A stretch of 64,000 nt of DNA from XYA12-FULL-58-9 sp001798605 (GTDB lineage Bacteria; Myxococcota; XYA12-FULL-58-9): the NCBI GenBank assembly GCA_036736205.1, contig DAINMX010000007.1:1-64000 (forward strand), given 5' to 3'. A program made the translations under genes and the position numbers. The notes below the pieces were generated by a model that saw nothing but the letters and a program-made list of their open reading frames with translations, was not told where the DNA came from and did not search any database. Below, in pieces: positions 51,601 through 58,477 of the stretch (position 1 is the stretch's first letter; the number at the start of each line of letters is the position of its first letter).

Positions 51601-53339
51601 CGCAGAGCTTCGAGCGGACTTTCGCGCGCACCCTCATACAGGGCGGCCAGGGAATGCAGCGCCCCGATTCGGTCGCCGTCGTCGACAATGTGTTCGAAAC
51701 CACCCTCCAGAACGTGAACAAGCTCGGCAAAAGCCCCAGCGGCTGCGGCATACTCCTCGAGTCGTTCGCGCAGACCCGCGCTCGGTTGCAGCTGATAGAG
51801 CTCACCCAAGATTTCTAACGCTTCCTTGGGTCGCTCCAGGGGTCCCGCATAGAGGTCCCCCAGCTCGCGAAGAGCTGTAATGCGATCCTCCCCCTGCAAT
51901 CCCGCAAGCTTGCCACGCAGAGCACGCGCCAGAGCCTCGTGGTCAGAAGCGTCACGATAGACCGCCTCGAGAGCCAACGCTGCCGCCTGATTCTCTGGGT
52001 CGAGAGCGAGAATCGTTTCGTAGTGAGGTCTCGCCCGCAACTTATCGCCGACCTCTTCCTCCCAGATGCGACAGCAGGCGTAGTGTGCTGCGACCTTGTC
52101 ACCCACCTGCGTCGCCCGCTGGGCCCACGCAGACAACACCGACAAAGCTTGGTCCCACTGCTGCCGTTCGCGAAAGTATTCCGCAAGGGCGTTGCTCGAT
52201 ACCTTGTTGCCCGGATCGAGCTCGAGAACTCGTTGATGAATGCCCGCGCTGGCCTCGGGATTGTCGAGCCGCACGGTGTAATGCATGGCGGCCTTGAGAT
52301 AAAGCTCTACAGCCAACGCCGGCTCGCGTGCATAGGCAGCCATCATCTCGAGCTTGAGCGCGAGATCCTCGTACCGATCCTGAGCGGCGTAAACCTCTTC
52401 GAGCAGCCGCAGCGCATCGGGTTGGCCTGGTTTGCACGCGATCGCTTTGTTCAAGGAAAGCAACGCCGTGTCCGCGTCTTCTCCATAAACAAGCTGCAAC
52501 TCCCCTACCGCAAGCCACAACGCCGCTGCTTTCTCTTTGTTGATACCCTGCGTCGTGCCAGCCTGTTTCTCCAAATCGATTGCCCGCGTCTGCCAAGAGA
52601 CACGCACCGCATCGAGCTCTTGGCGAACCGACAATGCTGCAGCGTCATCGGGCCGGTGCTGCAAAATGGTGTCCGCTGCCCCTTTTGCGAGGTCGTGGAA
52701 CTTTGGTCGTTCCAACAATCGCTGGGCCAGGGTACCGAGCCTTGCCAGGACGTCGTCATTGGGACCGCCGACTTCGATCTCGGCGAGCAGGGTCTTTCTC
52801 GCTTGGTCGAGGCGGCCTTGCCCCTCGTAGATTTCCGCCATCAGCCCAAACACACTCGGCAACTCTTTGTCGGCACGTTGAGCCTGTCGCAGGAGCGCCA
52901 ATGCCTTGTCATCGCGGCCGAGCTTCTCGCGACAGATCTTCGCTGCTTCGACCAGCCCCAGCGCCTTCTCTGTCGGGTCGGCGACACGAGCAAGCTCTTT
53001 CTCATACACCGCCAGGCCGCGTTCATACTCACCGCGGCCCATGTGGATGGCACGCAAGGCGGCAAGCGACTCGAGATCGGCGGGTGCCACCTCAATGGCC
53101 CGTGACAGGTATGCCTCCGCGCGCGGCGCGCTACCTATCTGCTCAAGACATAGCGAAGCGGCCTTACGCAATAATGCAGGCACTAATTCGGACTGCGCGC
53201 GCAATGCATTGTCCTCGTAGACACGCAATAACTCTTCCCAACGGCCTTCGGTGGAATACGTCGATTCAACTGCAGACAGCGCAGTCTCATCTCCCGGCTG
53301 TTGGACCAAGGTTTCTAAGTAGTTTTGAACGTCGCTCAT
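42693..53339 (-). CDS. gltI: Giant cytoplasmic TPR scaffold, GltI-like (AgmK)
   Basis: The ATG at 53339 starts MSDVQNYLETLVQQPGDE; 28 codons further upstream in frame are not family-like. The uninterrupted frame gives 3,548 residues. There is no signal peptide or membrane span, so it is cytoplasmic. It is made almost entirely of TPR-type helical hairpins of about 34-40 residues, dozens of copies, with recurring phrases such as DNALRAQSELVPALLRKAA, A..YEKIL.IDP.....AL..L..LY and W..L...LE.... The final 300 residues (LNVQAVELFFKPGSMEA, EGGPGASSLPTRTRVKELVLYAVS) are a different globular end. In Myxococcus the homologous giant protein belongs to the Glt complex. It follows gltH after a terminator and 322 bases. 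Confidence 0.85.
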   Translation of the reverse strand: MSDVQNYLETLVQQPGDETALSAVESTYSTEGRWEELLRVYEDNALRAQSELVPALLRKAASLCLEQIGSAPRAEAYLSRAIEVAPADLESLAALRAIHMGRGEYERGLAVYEKELARVADPTEKALGLVEAAKICREKLGRDDKALALLRQAQRADKELPSVFGLMAEIYEGQGRLDQARKTLLAEIEVGGPNDDVLARLGTLAQRLLERPKFHDLAKGAADTILQHRPDDAAALSVRQELDAVRVSWQTRAIDLEKQAGTTQGINKEKAAALWLAVGELQLVYGEDADTALLSLNKAIACKPGQPDALRLLEEVYAAQDRYEDLALKLEMMAAYAREPALAVELYLKAAMHYTVRLDNPEASAGIHQRVLELDPGNKVSSNALAEYFRERQQWDQALSVLSAWAQRATQVGDKVAAHYACCRIWEEEVGDKLRARPHYETILALDPENQAAALALEAVYRDASDHEALARALRGKLAGLQGEDRITALRELGDLYAGPLERPKEALEILGELYQLQPSAGLRERLEEYAAAAGAFAELVHVLEGGFEHIVDDGDRIGALHSLAALYEGARESPLEALRVHRRILTINAEDPRAKESLERLLQAAAESGDKLAIYREQADAAGTKEEKLSILEKLAKELVDTARDYIRAIDVFREILKLAPEHVRAIEGLLNLYRRDNRWAEVADVLLQKVDKLPASQRIPVHLELGQINERLGETDRAVDWYLACLRGDSNNEQAALGLERLLSRAKRVVVIAEALQPRFSNAGQWDKTVAMLEIRIKATEDPKQRAELLRNVGTIVESKLNQPQAALAALLRAFQSDPSDSGLQVELERLAAQVGDFGPVARAYRTLASSLHGEDRARTIIRAASASHKAKDLTGATVDYVTAIGVSDKIDKSAFDGLKMLLGGGINGQDIVAAVGKVASGVEQSQQGAFWRKVARFYEQEMNSTTDAIEAWKQVLASHDGDAEAAAEIDRLYASGAEPADLVAHLRTKLESAPDDVSRAALGGQIAEVLADRMQDLAGAIAELTSVAKVAPGQRLVWQRLYDLNMRAAKPQEAALAMHKELGLLPEGDDRQRCLVTYANVVGMQLHDVGTAVQALKGVLHSDTKHVEAVALLEQLSQAATDPAVANEISDLLLQSYLAMGKWAEAVMAIAARLEVATDKDVRIELYKQSATLKADKLDNAVGAYADLEKAFRDQPTDTDLRARLERLAETGNAWEQLAEAYNAALGVIADLEAQKPIRRKLAEVLDKRLGRGAEAIEHMRAATGGALPEDLPSLESMERLLREQGRQAELADVLYAIVIQLGAEQTQRRQTVLLDLAGLCETVLADKQRAVETYRALLEIDAKDERALRPLDPLLEELGRLQERADVLEVMVAKGAQNPSLIDDLIKLARVQVHLDKPEEAVKHFRAVLLKRREQPDAIEGLETLLDTATNKLEIAQILEPIYTAKQNHEKLAMVLEARLTATEDKVQRKGLLRRIGDIFENRLNQKERAFAMARRSLHEDPSDMGVRMWIEKLSGETGALSDLAEAYVEEAQSAEPQLALQFHRRAAAIYHEKLNDVNAAVREYNAILDVEGRDEKALTGLEGIYRASENWVDLIVLLRRRLDMTAGLERKREYLTEIAELQIGKLNEGLDAVATYREILEISPDDTVAFGRIEQTLAQMGQWEKLAGVYEAEVQRLGEKRGRDVAARRLEFTYRRGRVLDEQFNEREQAREIFEGILGEEATHGSTIHYLEARANQGVLEAIEILESVYQNAEAWQKFVALLEVKLNNTAETERRRAIYVALSETYDDKLHVGDMAFQALTRAHQEDRTNFEIVERLEELAGRYNAWRNLVAVLSPDIDAIPDPKVRQHILRRIGAISGEHLGDVQTAVQYFQAALQYDPNDDDSLAALDSLLEKNEMWAALADLLERRIDLATEPGVKSRLLERLAEVWSDRMMDAEAALRCHQQILEIDPDHPISLKSMQKLYAEVQDWDSLAKNLARQIEVLTDDEDQVRIHAAAGQLYAEELSDYDAAIEHWKAVVDLDPTHVEGNDSLRVLLNTEERWEELAELYHKQLAHAQDPLAKSEINQALGVILGEKLGRTDDALTSWLDVLVSDAKNVGALRALLGLYTERAMWEEFVDVARRMIPLTDPVEAKEVRFLLAKALGENLGEKDEAVKLAREVRATEPHTANQMTRLAEMLKNIEVFDEAVIALEKAASLEENTDVKVALFYESAEIHREKLSKPNDARVAYEAIREAVPEDGAAFTALAEIYRNTESWRKLVALDEDFVPYADDALRLTILTEIRDVQDQKLGEKELAFIAACRVYKESPDDSAAADALERLGIETDGAEELVAVLEDEIEHIVSPDAKVAVFRRVARIYAKNLDDTPSAEGTLNRILEIDPGDLTALDELASLGAVEERFDKQAQALEKKLQHVVEDTDRKSVLFEIARIWEEQIGEIDEAIGAMQRVLEIDGADLKALDGLVRLYDQESRWSELAYTLTRKVELAKDTSDNVELRMRVAALCEGDLGDPEAAVQWYRGVLDFDAGHVGALSALERLYTGQEAWSELIQTFELQLANTVNVDHKIAILAKMASIYEEEFESAKDAAASYERVFECDSTNISGIKNLERLLRALGEWQRLIEVLQHHISLAKEAEEITELYLQVGEVYYHELSQVDKAEQIYNAARDFNPNSAAALHALGQLYERSGNWFQSLEMLQKESEALGAVDAALPVLLRIGKINEDMLMDMGAAQTAYQRALEIDRNYGPALQAMKEIARAAEDWDTYAEHLIAEAESSDDAEDKTELFYEAAKFYTDVREDEQLAIRYFQRSLEITPGHFDSARALAEIYFRNEMWQEAGDLYEIVVSKLDKADDPKEYCQKNYRLGYVAEKLGEVDTALAFYREAFEADATYLPALEGLGQALLGAEEWEEAQRVFGTILVHHRDSLTESEIVDVQWQLGDICLKQDQPDRAYKQFEKALEIDPDHSPSLSALSQLDQRMENWEGAHEKLSRLADAVAGTERGEVLLQLSDIARNRLGDIRRAVEALERARRMGQPPVAVLDLLADAYLETHQAPKAVEVLEQALTATTDHEVLSDLSFKLGRVYQTEIKHEPLAVQKYNAALDHSPKNVKAFEAVEKILSARQEWGLLEQNYRAMIARAKDLNPQIRLVLWRNLAELYRRVMKSVDNAIMAYEVIQKLEPGKPEDVAILAELYAEKPEHRAKAIQMEHDVLTSVENPVGPIHKLRKLYHAQREFDAVYVLCSVLSFLKEADAEEQKIREYLAQGVPPKATQRLIDDQWQLLYHKDLMNPVGTLATWLYRSVPEQFTSPAKNLGLRPKDQVDWRSSTLLFANMMRYAAKMLNVQAVELFFKPGSMEAMQIAPSQPPALVVGEKSELRQGATQQAVLYHAGRALAYVRPEMFLPRVIPGDDLRDVLLGMCLVYNRGLQHNGDPQAVEKWTQQFERLPSQILKRLQQPARLAYPELVQGRGLEAYAAAVEITASRAGLVACGDLASAVQGVTEGGPGASSLPTRTRVKELVLYAVSREHLQIRKIIGAALVEQQQG

Positions 53340-53661
53340 GGACTCGGAGATCCTCGCGCCATCGATTTTCGCAGTTGGGCTCGCTCCCGGGGCAAATTGC
53401 CCGCACCTATCCTCACGTTGCACTATATATGGGCACCGCCAAGAGACCTAGAAATCAACGGGAATCTTATACGCCTTCGCCGATTCGGATCCAGCCCCAC
53501 CGCGAATTGAAGGTCCGTCTTGCTCTCAAGCCAATCACGATGGAGAAAAACGGCGGTAGACACCAAGGGGCTGGCACCTACCGCCGAGTGACGCCAAGGG
53601 GGGGGCCACGGCGTCTAAGTTAATGTAGGTCTTGATCCCCCGGTGTAAAGGCCACGCGGGA
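53340..53661. other. 322-base region between gltH and gltI
   Basis: It contains the gltH terminator (53546-53586) and, nearer gltI, an AT-rich stretch with CATATATAGT on the minus strand (about 53424-53434) that could hold a -10 element. No consensus -35 is clear. GACGCC/GGCGTC near 53590-53612 is a weak inverted pair around a run of Gs. No gene is seen. Confidence 0.4.
53546..53586 (-). terminator. Intrinsic terminator after gltH
   Basis: Reading the minus strand, CGGCGGTAG (53586-53578) and CTACCGCCG (53559-53551) form a perfect 9-bp stem with an 18-base loop. TTTTTCTCC follows (Ts at 53550-53546). The stem begins 76 bases after the gltH stop. It should end the gltD-H transcript before gltI. 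Confidence 0.75.
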
Positions 53662-54342
53662 TCAGAAGGTATATTTCACCGTGGGTGAGATGCCGAGAAA
53701 CAACCTGAACGGACTCATCGGCGCAAGAACAGAGAGGTCAACACCAACGGAAAAATGGCGTATATGCACATAATATTCGAGGCCAACGTTGCCCAGAATG
53801 CCGACTCCCGACTCTGCTTCGTCCACAGAATTGCTAGCGCTGATGAACGCAACACCGATCGCCGAGACGAGATCGAGCCGATTCGTCAGATCAATCGCCA
53901 ACCGAGCGCCAACACCACCAAACACGAGGCTCAGGTCCCGAACCGGATCTGCTGTGCGCCGCCCAGAAATCAGCGTTGCTCCTCCCAAGAGCTGCAGAGC
54001 GATCTGTTCACTGATGTCATATCCGGCAGAGAAGTGAACGTGCGCCCCCGCTCCCAGCTCCTCTGAAACACCGGCGTCGGGGTAGGCTAGCTGTAGCTCC
54101 TTGCTCATATCGGCGCTAACCAACGTGAAACCACCGCCCATGCGAGCATCCACGTAGAAGCCGCGAACAATTGCTTTGATTGGCTCGATCTGCCCTGTGG
54201 CGGTCGGTGTGGGCTCTGCAACATCACCCTCGCCAACCTTAGTGGCCATGACCTCGGTGGCCTCTTCGGCAAAACCGTCATCAGCTGCCGCAAAGATTAG
54301 GGCACCGCAAAAACAAGAAAGAAGGATACGCGCCATCGCCAT
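53662..54342 (-). CDS. gltH: GltH-like outer-membrane beta-barrel component
   Basis: A 226-residue protein with a signal peptide (MARILLSCFCGALIFAAADDGFA). A short acidic, Pro/Thr-rich segment (about 27-50) follows. Then come alternating strands (GFYVDARMGGGFTLVSADM, AHVHFSAGYDISEQIALQLLGGATL, GVGARLAIDLTNRLDLVSAIGVAF, GILGNVGLEYYVHIRHFSVGVDL) ending at SPTVKYTF with a C-terminal Phe. This is an 8-strand-like outer-membrane barrel. Its start codon overlaps the stop of gltG by one base, so the two are translationally coupled. In the Myxococcus block the gene between gltG and gltI has this role. The name is given on synteny and predicted topology. Confidence 0.72.
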   Translation of the reverse strand: MAMARILLSCFCGALIFAAADDGFAEEATEVMATKVGEGDVAEPTPTATGQIEPIKAIVRGFYVDARMGGGFTLVSADMSKELQLAYPDAGVSEELGAGAHVHFSAGYDISEQIALQLLGGATLISGRRTADPVRDLSLVFGGVGARLAIDLTNRLDLVSAIGVAFISASNSVDEAESGVGILGNVGLEYYVHIRHFSVGVDLSVLAPMSPFRLFLGISPTVKYTF

Positions 54343-56309
54343 CAGCTCGCCTTGAATATGAAGGGATAATTGACCTCAACAATACCACCACCTGCGGGCG
54401 CAGGAAACTGCCAGGTCTTGATCTTCTCCTTGATGCAATTCTCCACGGCACTGTTGTTCAGGGTCGTTTCGGTCACCAGGACTTTCGCCACAGCGCCTGT
54501 CGCAGCGATAACCCATTTCATGGCTACCTTGCCTGCGAGCTCCTGTTTGCGCTGCAACTGCACTTCATAGCAGTAGCGAATTTGATTCTTGTGCTGGTCG
54601 ATGACCTTCTGGATCACCTCTTTGGCCAAGGCACCCATCACCACCGGAGTAGAGAAACCGATGAGGTTGCGATCCTTGCGGTCGCCGAGATTGACCCCCG
54701 AGCCGTACCGCATGCCGCCGCCGCCCAGACGCCCAGATGTCCCAATGCCAGCGATGCCACGACTCGTGCCAATGCCGCCACCGGTGAGCGCACCACCACG
54801 AATACCAAGGCCCGCGAGGCCCGCCGTGGCGGATCCAGCCCCGGTCGTGCCAATGACGTTCGACAAGGTCCCCGCAAGAGTGCCACCTCCACCACCACCA
54901 AGAATGCTGCCCATGCCACCGCCACCGCTGCCGGAGAACATCTTGGTGAACTTCTGCTTAACCTCGGCAGACTTCTGCGCCTCCGTCTTCTGCGGCCGTT
55001 TCTTGACTTCTTTGGTGTCGATCTTGAGCTGCTCGCGTTTGTCTGGCGGCCTCTCCTCCTCGATTTTCTGCTTCTCTTGCTCGACCTTCTTCTTCAGCTT
55101 GTCGAGCATGTTCTTGGTGGATTCCGTCTCCTGCGGCTGCTCGAGCACCAGTTTGGCAAAACGATCCGGCTCGTCGAACAAGTCCTCCCTGAGCGACTCT
55201 GTGTCGTAAGGGTAGACCATGAAAGTCACGATGGTCGCCACATGGAAAAAAATCGATAGCAGCAACATGTTGATGTACTGCAGATCGAGATTCTTGAAGA
55301 AAGGATTGGGTACCGGTCGCGCCGGTGCGGTAAACCGCAGGGCGAAGGTTGCGCCGCCCCAATGCACAACTGCCCGAGCATTCTCCGGAAGTTTCACAAA
55401 ATAGCTGCCCTCGAGGTCGGGATCTTTTCTGGCACCCGCGGAGCCCCGCAGGCTCTGCAACGGCAGCAATTGGCCGTCAATCTCGACTTCGCCCTCCATC
55501 TGAGTGGTGAAGGTCAGCAGATACTCGTCGTCGACGTACCGAATCAGCGGGAATGCCTCAATCGGCAGGCCCTCACTGGAAAGAAAGATGTCAGTGTTCT
55601 TGCTCTCACCGATGGTGATCTTTTTCGGCTTCAGATAGTGATGCACACCGAGGAGAATCTCCCCCCAATACACTCGCATCTCCATGACGCGATTGTCCCG
55701 CGCCATCTTTTCTTCGGGCGGCAGAGCGGGATGCGGTTTGCTTTCCACAGCCGCGGAGCGGAGACGCTCTTTGGTTATGCGGCGAATCGGCTCATTGCCG
55801 GTGGATCCAGGATCAAAGCGTGGCTGCATCGGCTGACCAGCCGGTACCACGGCTGCAAGTGGTTGCGCCGGTTGGCCTCCAAAGTGTGGCATCCCCATTG
55901 GGGCCATGGGTGGCAGCTGACCGGCCATCATGCCGGGCGGGTGGCCCACGGGAGCCATGCTGGGGGCGGGCATGTTCGCAGTTGCAGCAACCTGTGCCTG
56001 CGCCCCACCAATGCCAATGATCAATAGAGCGTTGCCAATCAAGACCTGGTCGCCGTTGGCCAACTTCACCTTGTGTACCTTGGCACCATTGACCGCCGTC
56101 CCCGTCGTCGAGCCCATATCCACCAGTGAGATCTCATCACCGGCAAACTCAATCACCGCATGGATTCGGGCAACCTTCGGGTCTTCGATCTTGATCTGAG
56201 CGGATGGAAGCCGCCCAATCTTGATCGTTCGGTGCGTTTCCGAGTCAAACTCGTGCCGCGCGACCACCTGTCCATCTTGTAACACCTGAACGTTGAACGT
56301 TACGCTCAT
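54342..56309 (-). CDS. gltG: GltG-like trans-envelope protein with FHA domain and TonB-like C-terminus
   Basis: The ATG at 56309 has GAGGAA upstream. The 655-residue protein has an N-terminal FHA domain (about 1-100; IKIGRLPSAQIKIEDPKVARIHAVIEF, DMGSTTGTAVNG), a phosphothreonine-binding module. A Pro/Met-rich linker and a second beta-rich FHA-like segment (about 195-330; ITIGESKNTDIFLSSEG) follow. One membrane span lies around 350-375 (INMLLLSIFFHVATIVTFMVY). Then a charged coiled coil, a Gly-rich linker and a C-terminal AgmX/TonB-like domain (QIRYCYEVQLQRKQELAGKVAMKW, ENCIKEKIKTWQFPAPAGGG). Cytoplasmic FHA and periplasmic TonB-like ends fit Myxococcus GltG. Coupled to gltH downstream. Confidence 0.85.
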   Translation of the reverse strand: MSVTFNVQVLQDGQVVARHEFDSETHRTIKIGRLPSAQIKIEDPKVARIHAVIEFAGDEISLVDMGSTTGTAVNGAKVHKVKLANGDQVLIGNALLIIGIGGAQAQVAATANMPAPSMAPVGHPPGMMAGQLPPMAPMGMPHFGGQPAQPLAAVVPAGQPMQPRFDPGSTGNEPIRRITKERLRSAAVESKPHPALPPEEKMARDNRVMEMRVYWGEILLGVHHYLKPKKITIGESKNTDIFLSSEGLPIEAFPLIRYVDDEYLLTFTTQMEGEVEIDGQLLPLQSLRGSAGARKDPDLEGSYFVKLPENARAVVHWGGATFALRFTAPARPVPNPFFKNLDLQYINMLLLSIFFHVATIVTFMVYPYDTESLREDLFDEPDRFAKLVLEQPQETESTKNMLDKLKKKVEQEKQKIEEERPPDKREQLKIDTKEVKKRPQKTEAQKSAEVKQKFTKMFSGSGGGGMGSILGGGGGGTLAGTLSNVIGTTGAGSATAGLAGLGIRGGALTGGGIGTSRGIAGIGTSGRLGGGGMRYGSGVNLGDRKDRNLIGFSTPVVMGALAKEVIQKVIDQHKNQIRYCYEVQLQRKQELAGKVAMKWVIAATGAVAKVLVTETTLNNSAVENCIKEKIKTWQFPAPAGGGIVEVNYPFIFKAS

Positions 56310-56343
56310 TGCTTCCTCGAGCTGTCGAGCCCTGCTGCCAGCA

Positions 56344-56607
56344 TTACAGCACCCGAACCGATTGCAGAATCTCGGGCCGGAACGACTCACGCACCTTGAT
56401 CAGCCGCTGGTGTCGCTGTGTCTTGCGACTCTCGAGGTACGCCCCGTCGGGCTTTGAAAGGTTGCCGTCGATCGTGTCATCGCCAAAATCGACCACTGTA
56501 TGTTTCTTGAAGATGACTTCCTCTTGAGCGTGCGCGGACACCCCGACCAACATCAGGGCCAAGGCGATCGGAGCCGCAAACAGAATCAAAACAGCTATTC
56601 TCCTCAT
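56344..56607 (-). CDS. gltF: GltF-like small periplasmic protein
   Basis: The ATG at 56607 has AGGAG 4-8 bases upstream. Of 87 residues, a signal peptide or anchor (MRRIAVLILFAAPIALALMLVGVSAHA) precedes a short mature part: QEEVIFKKHTVVDFGDDTIDG and LVKVRESFRPEILQSVRVL-like charged helix (its actual text is LIKVRESFRPEILQSV). No domain is recognisable. The name rests on its position between gltE and gltG and its size class. The 187-base gap to gltE upstream contains no gene. Confidence 0.6.
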   Translation of the reverse strand: MRRIAVLILFAAPIALALMLVGVSAHAQEEVIFKKHTVVDFGDDTIDGNLSKPDGAYLESRKTQRHQRLIKVRESFRPEILQSVRVL

Positions 56608-56794
56608 GGCACTCCTCACTTGGTTGGGTCCCAGTATACACCATGGACGACTTTGGCCCCAACAACCCCACCACACTCAGGACTCCGAAAACGGGGTGCG
56701 ACAGGTCCCCACAATTCTGGCGGATCCACATACAAACATCGTTTGTGGCTTGCCGATCCGGACCTTGGCACCAGCGAATCTTTGCACACCAAAC

Positions 56795-58477
56795 TCATGG
56801 CAAGAGCTCTTCCTCTCCGCCAGCGGGCGTCTCGTCAGCAGGAGTTTGTTCGGCACCTTTCGCCGCCTCCTCAGCTTGAAGTATGAGGCCGTCGATCTGC
56901 TCCAAGAATATTTGCGGATCTGGGTTCTCAGGATCGCACTCCACTGCCTTGGCAATCGTCTTCTTGGCACGGCGCAAATCATCTGGGGATACCAACAACC
57001 CCACCTGGTCCTGGAGCTGCACCCAGTTCACCCGCATCTGTGCACAGGCAACCATGCCGGGCCCCGGGGTCTCGGGAATGATGGCCAAGGCACATTCACC
57101 GAAGTTACGGAAGCCTTCGGTGTCGCCCTCTTGCGCTTTTGCCACCGCCGTAACCAGGAGCAGATCCCATGCTGCCTTAATGCGATCGTCGTCAGATCCA
57201 ATAGCTGCGGCATCAGGTTTGCCTCCCGACGCCACAGCGGCACATGCCGCATCAATAGACTGACGTCTCTTGTTGTCTCGCTCTTCGCGAGCTTTGCGAG
57301 CCGCAATGTTCTTCTTTTCGTTGTCGATCTTCTTGACGATGGCACCCACTGCGGCGGCTTTCTTGTCATCGCCGACGGCCTTCTCGAATCGGGTGAACAT
57401 GGCCATGGCGTCATCATATTTCTTAAGATGCCGCCAGAGAAGATAGCCGTAGTTCCACAATCCATCGACGTCGTTCGCGTCTTTGGCAAGAAGATCTTTG
57501 TAGATCTTCTCCGATTCGTCGTACCGTCCCAAGTGAGTGGCGCACACGGCGAAGCCGATACGGCTGGGACGGTGGTTGGGGGCCTCTTTGAGGATTGCCT
57601 CAAAGTGCGGCATGGCATTGCCCCAGGCGTCGTTAGAGACCAACAACTGCGCGAGCTCCCCGCGAACCTTGAGCCACTTGGGCTTGAGCTTGAGGACGTG
57701 CTGAAGCTTAGCGATTCCACCTGCGAGTTGCCCCCGTTGCAGGAGAATCTGGGCGGCCAGGTAGTGCAACTGGACGTCATCCTCCTTCATCGTCAGGCCC
57801 TTGCCAATAATGAGCTCGGCCATCGACACATCTTTGATGGCGAAGTAGCTCTCCGCGAGAATGCGGAATGCCTCAATGGCGTCCGCCTTGCGCTGAAGGA
57901 CCTTGCGGCAGAGCTCAATCGCCGCTTTGTGTTCGCCCCGCCGCTGCAGAATACGCGCCAGGGCCATGCGTGATGTGAGCGCCTTGGGGTCTTTCTTGAT
58001 GATTTCGCGGTACACCTCCGCGGCACCGTCCACGTCCCCTTTCTCAATCTTGCAGGCCGCCAGATTCTCAGCAGCAGGCGCAAACCCGTCATCGTCGTCG
58101 AGTATGGCCTCGTAGACCGCACACTTGTCACCACCGCCGTCTTTGCCCTCCAGCATGGCAAGATTGAAACGGGCGGTGGAGTGATCGGGGTTCAATTTCA
58201 ACACGGCCCGCAACTCTGATTCCAACCAACTGCGGTCGATGGAACCCTCATGACCGAGATCCTCGAGATCCTTGGCGAGCTTGTCGAAGCGCGCAGCCGC
58301 GATGGCCTCTGGACCTTCCTCCGGGGGCTTCTTCTTGGGGCCTTCTTCCACCACAGCTGCCACTTGCGCCGGCCCTGTTGATGCTTGCTCACCACCACAC
58401 CCGACAAACCCGACACCCGCCCATGCCCACGCAAGTGAACAGAGACAGAATCTATTCAAAGTTTTAAGAACCATCAT
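56795..58477 (-). CDS. gltE: GltE-like (AglT) TPR lipoprotein
   Basis: A 560-residue protein with a lipoprotein signal (SLAWAWAGVGFVGC; lipobox Cys27). Its start overlaps the stop of gltD by four bases (ATGA), so translation is coupled. The body is TPR repeats (EDLGHEGSIDRSWLESELRAVLKLNPDHSTARFNLAML, DGAAEVYREIIKKDPKALTSRMALARILQRRGEHKAAIELC, and so on in about ten hairpins). The C-terminal segment is acidic, rich in Pro/Ala/Glu, ending EEELLP. It is predicted periplasmic and outer-membrane anchored. Myxococcus AglT/GltE is a TPR lipoprotein in the same position, so the name is likely. Confidence 0.78.
   Translation of the reverse strand: MMVLKTLNRFCLCSLAWAWAGVGFVGCGGEQASTGPAQVAAVVEEGPKKKPPEEGPEAIAAARFDKLAKDLEDLGHEGSIDRSWLESELRAVLKLNPDHSTARFNLAMLEGKDGGGDKCAVYEAILDDDDGFAPAAENLAACKIEKGDVDGAAEVYREIIKKDPKALTSRMALARILQRRGEHKAAIELCRKVLQRKADAIEAFRILAESYFAIKDVSMAELIIGKGLTMKEDDVQLHYLAAQILLQRGQLAGGIAKLQHVLKLKPKWLKVRGELAQLLVSNDAWGNAMPHFEAILKEAPNHRPSRIGFAVCATHLGRYDESEKIYKDLLAKDANDVDGLWNYGYLLWRHLKKYDDAMAMFTRFEKAVGDDKKAAAVGAIVKKIDNEKKNIAARKAREERDNKRRQSIDAACAAVASGGKPDAAAIGSDDDRIKAAWDLLLVTAVAKAQEGDTEGFRNFGECALAIIPETPGPGMVACAQMRVNWVQLQDQVGLLVSPDDLRRAKKTIAKAVECDPENPDPQIFLEQIDGLILQAEEAAKGAEQTPADETPAGGEEELLP

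Noticed and set aside
51939..53105. 388-codon open frame on the plus strand inside gltI
   Set aside because: It is a shadow of the strongly biased minus-strand TPR gene; its product is Arg/Leu/Val-rich with no domain and many similar shadows lie along the same gene.
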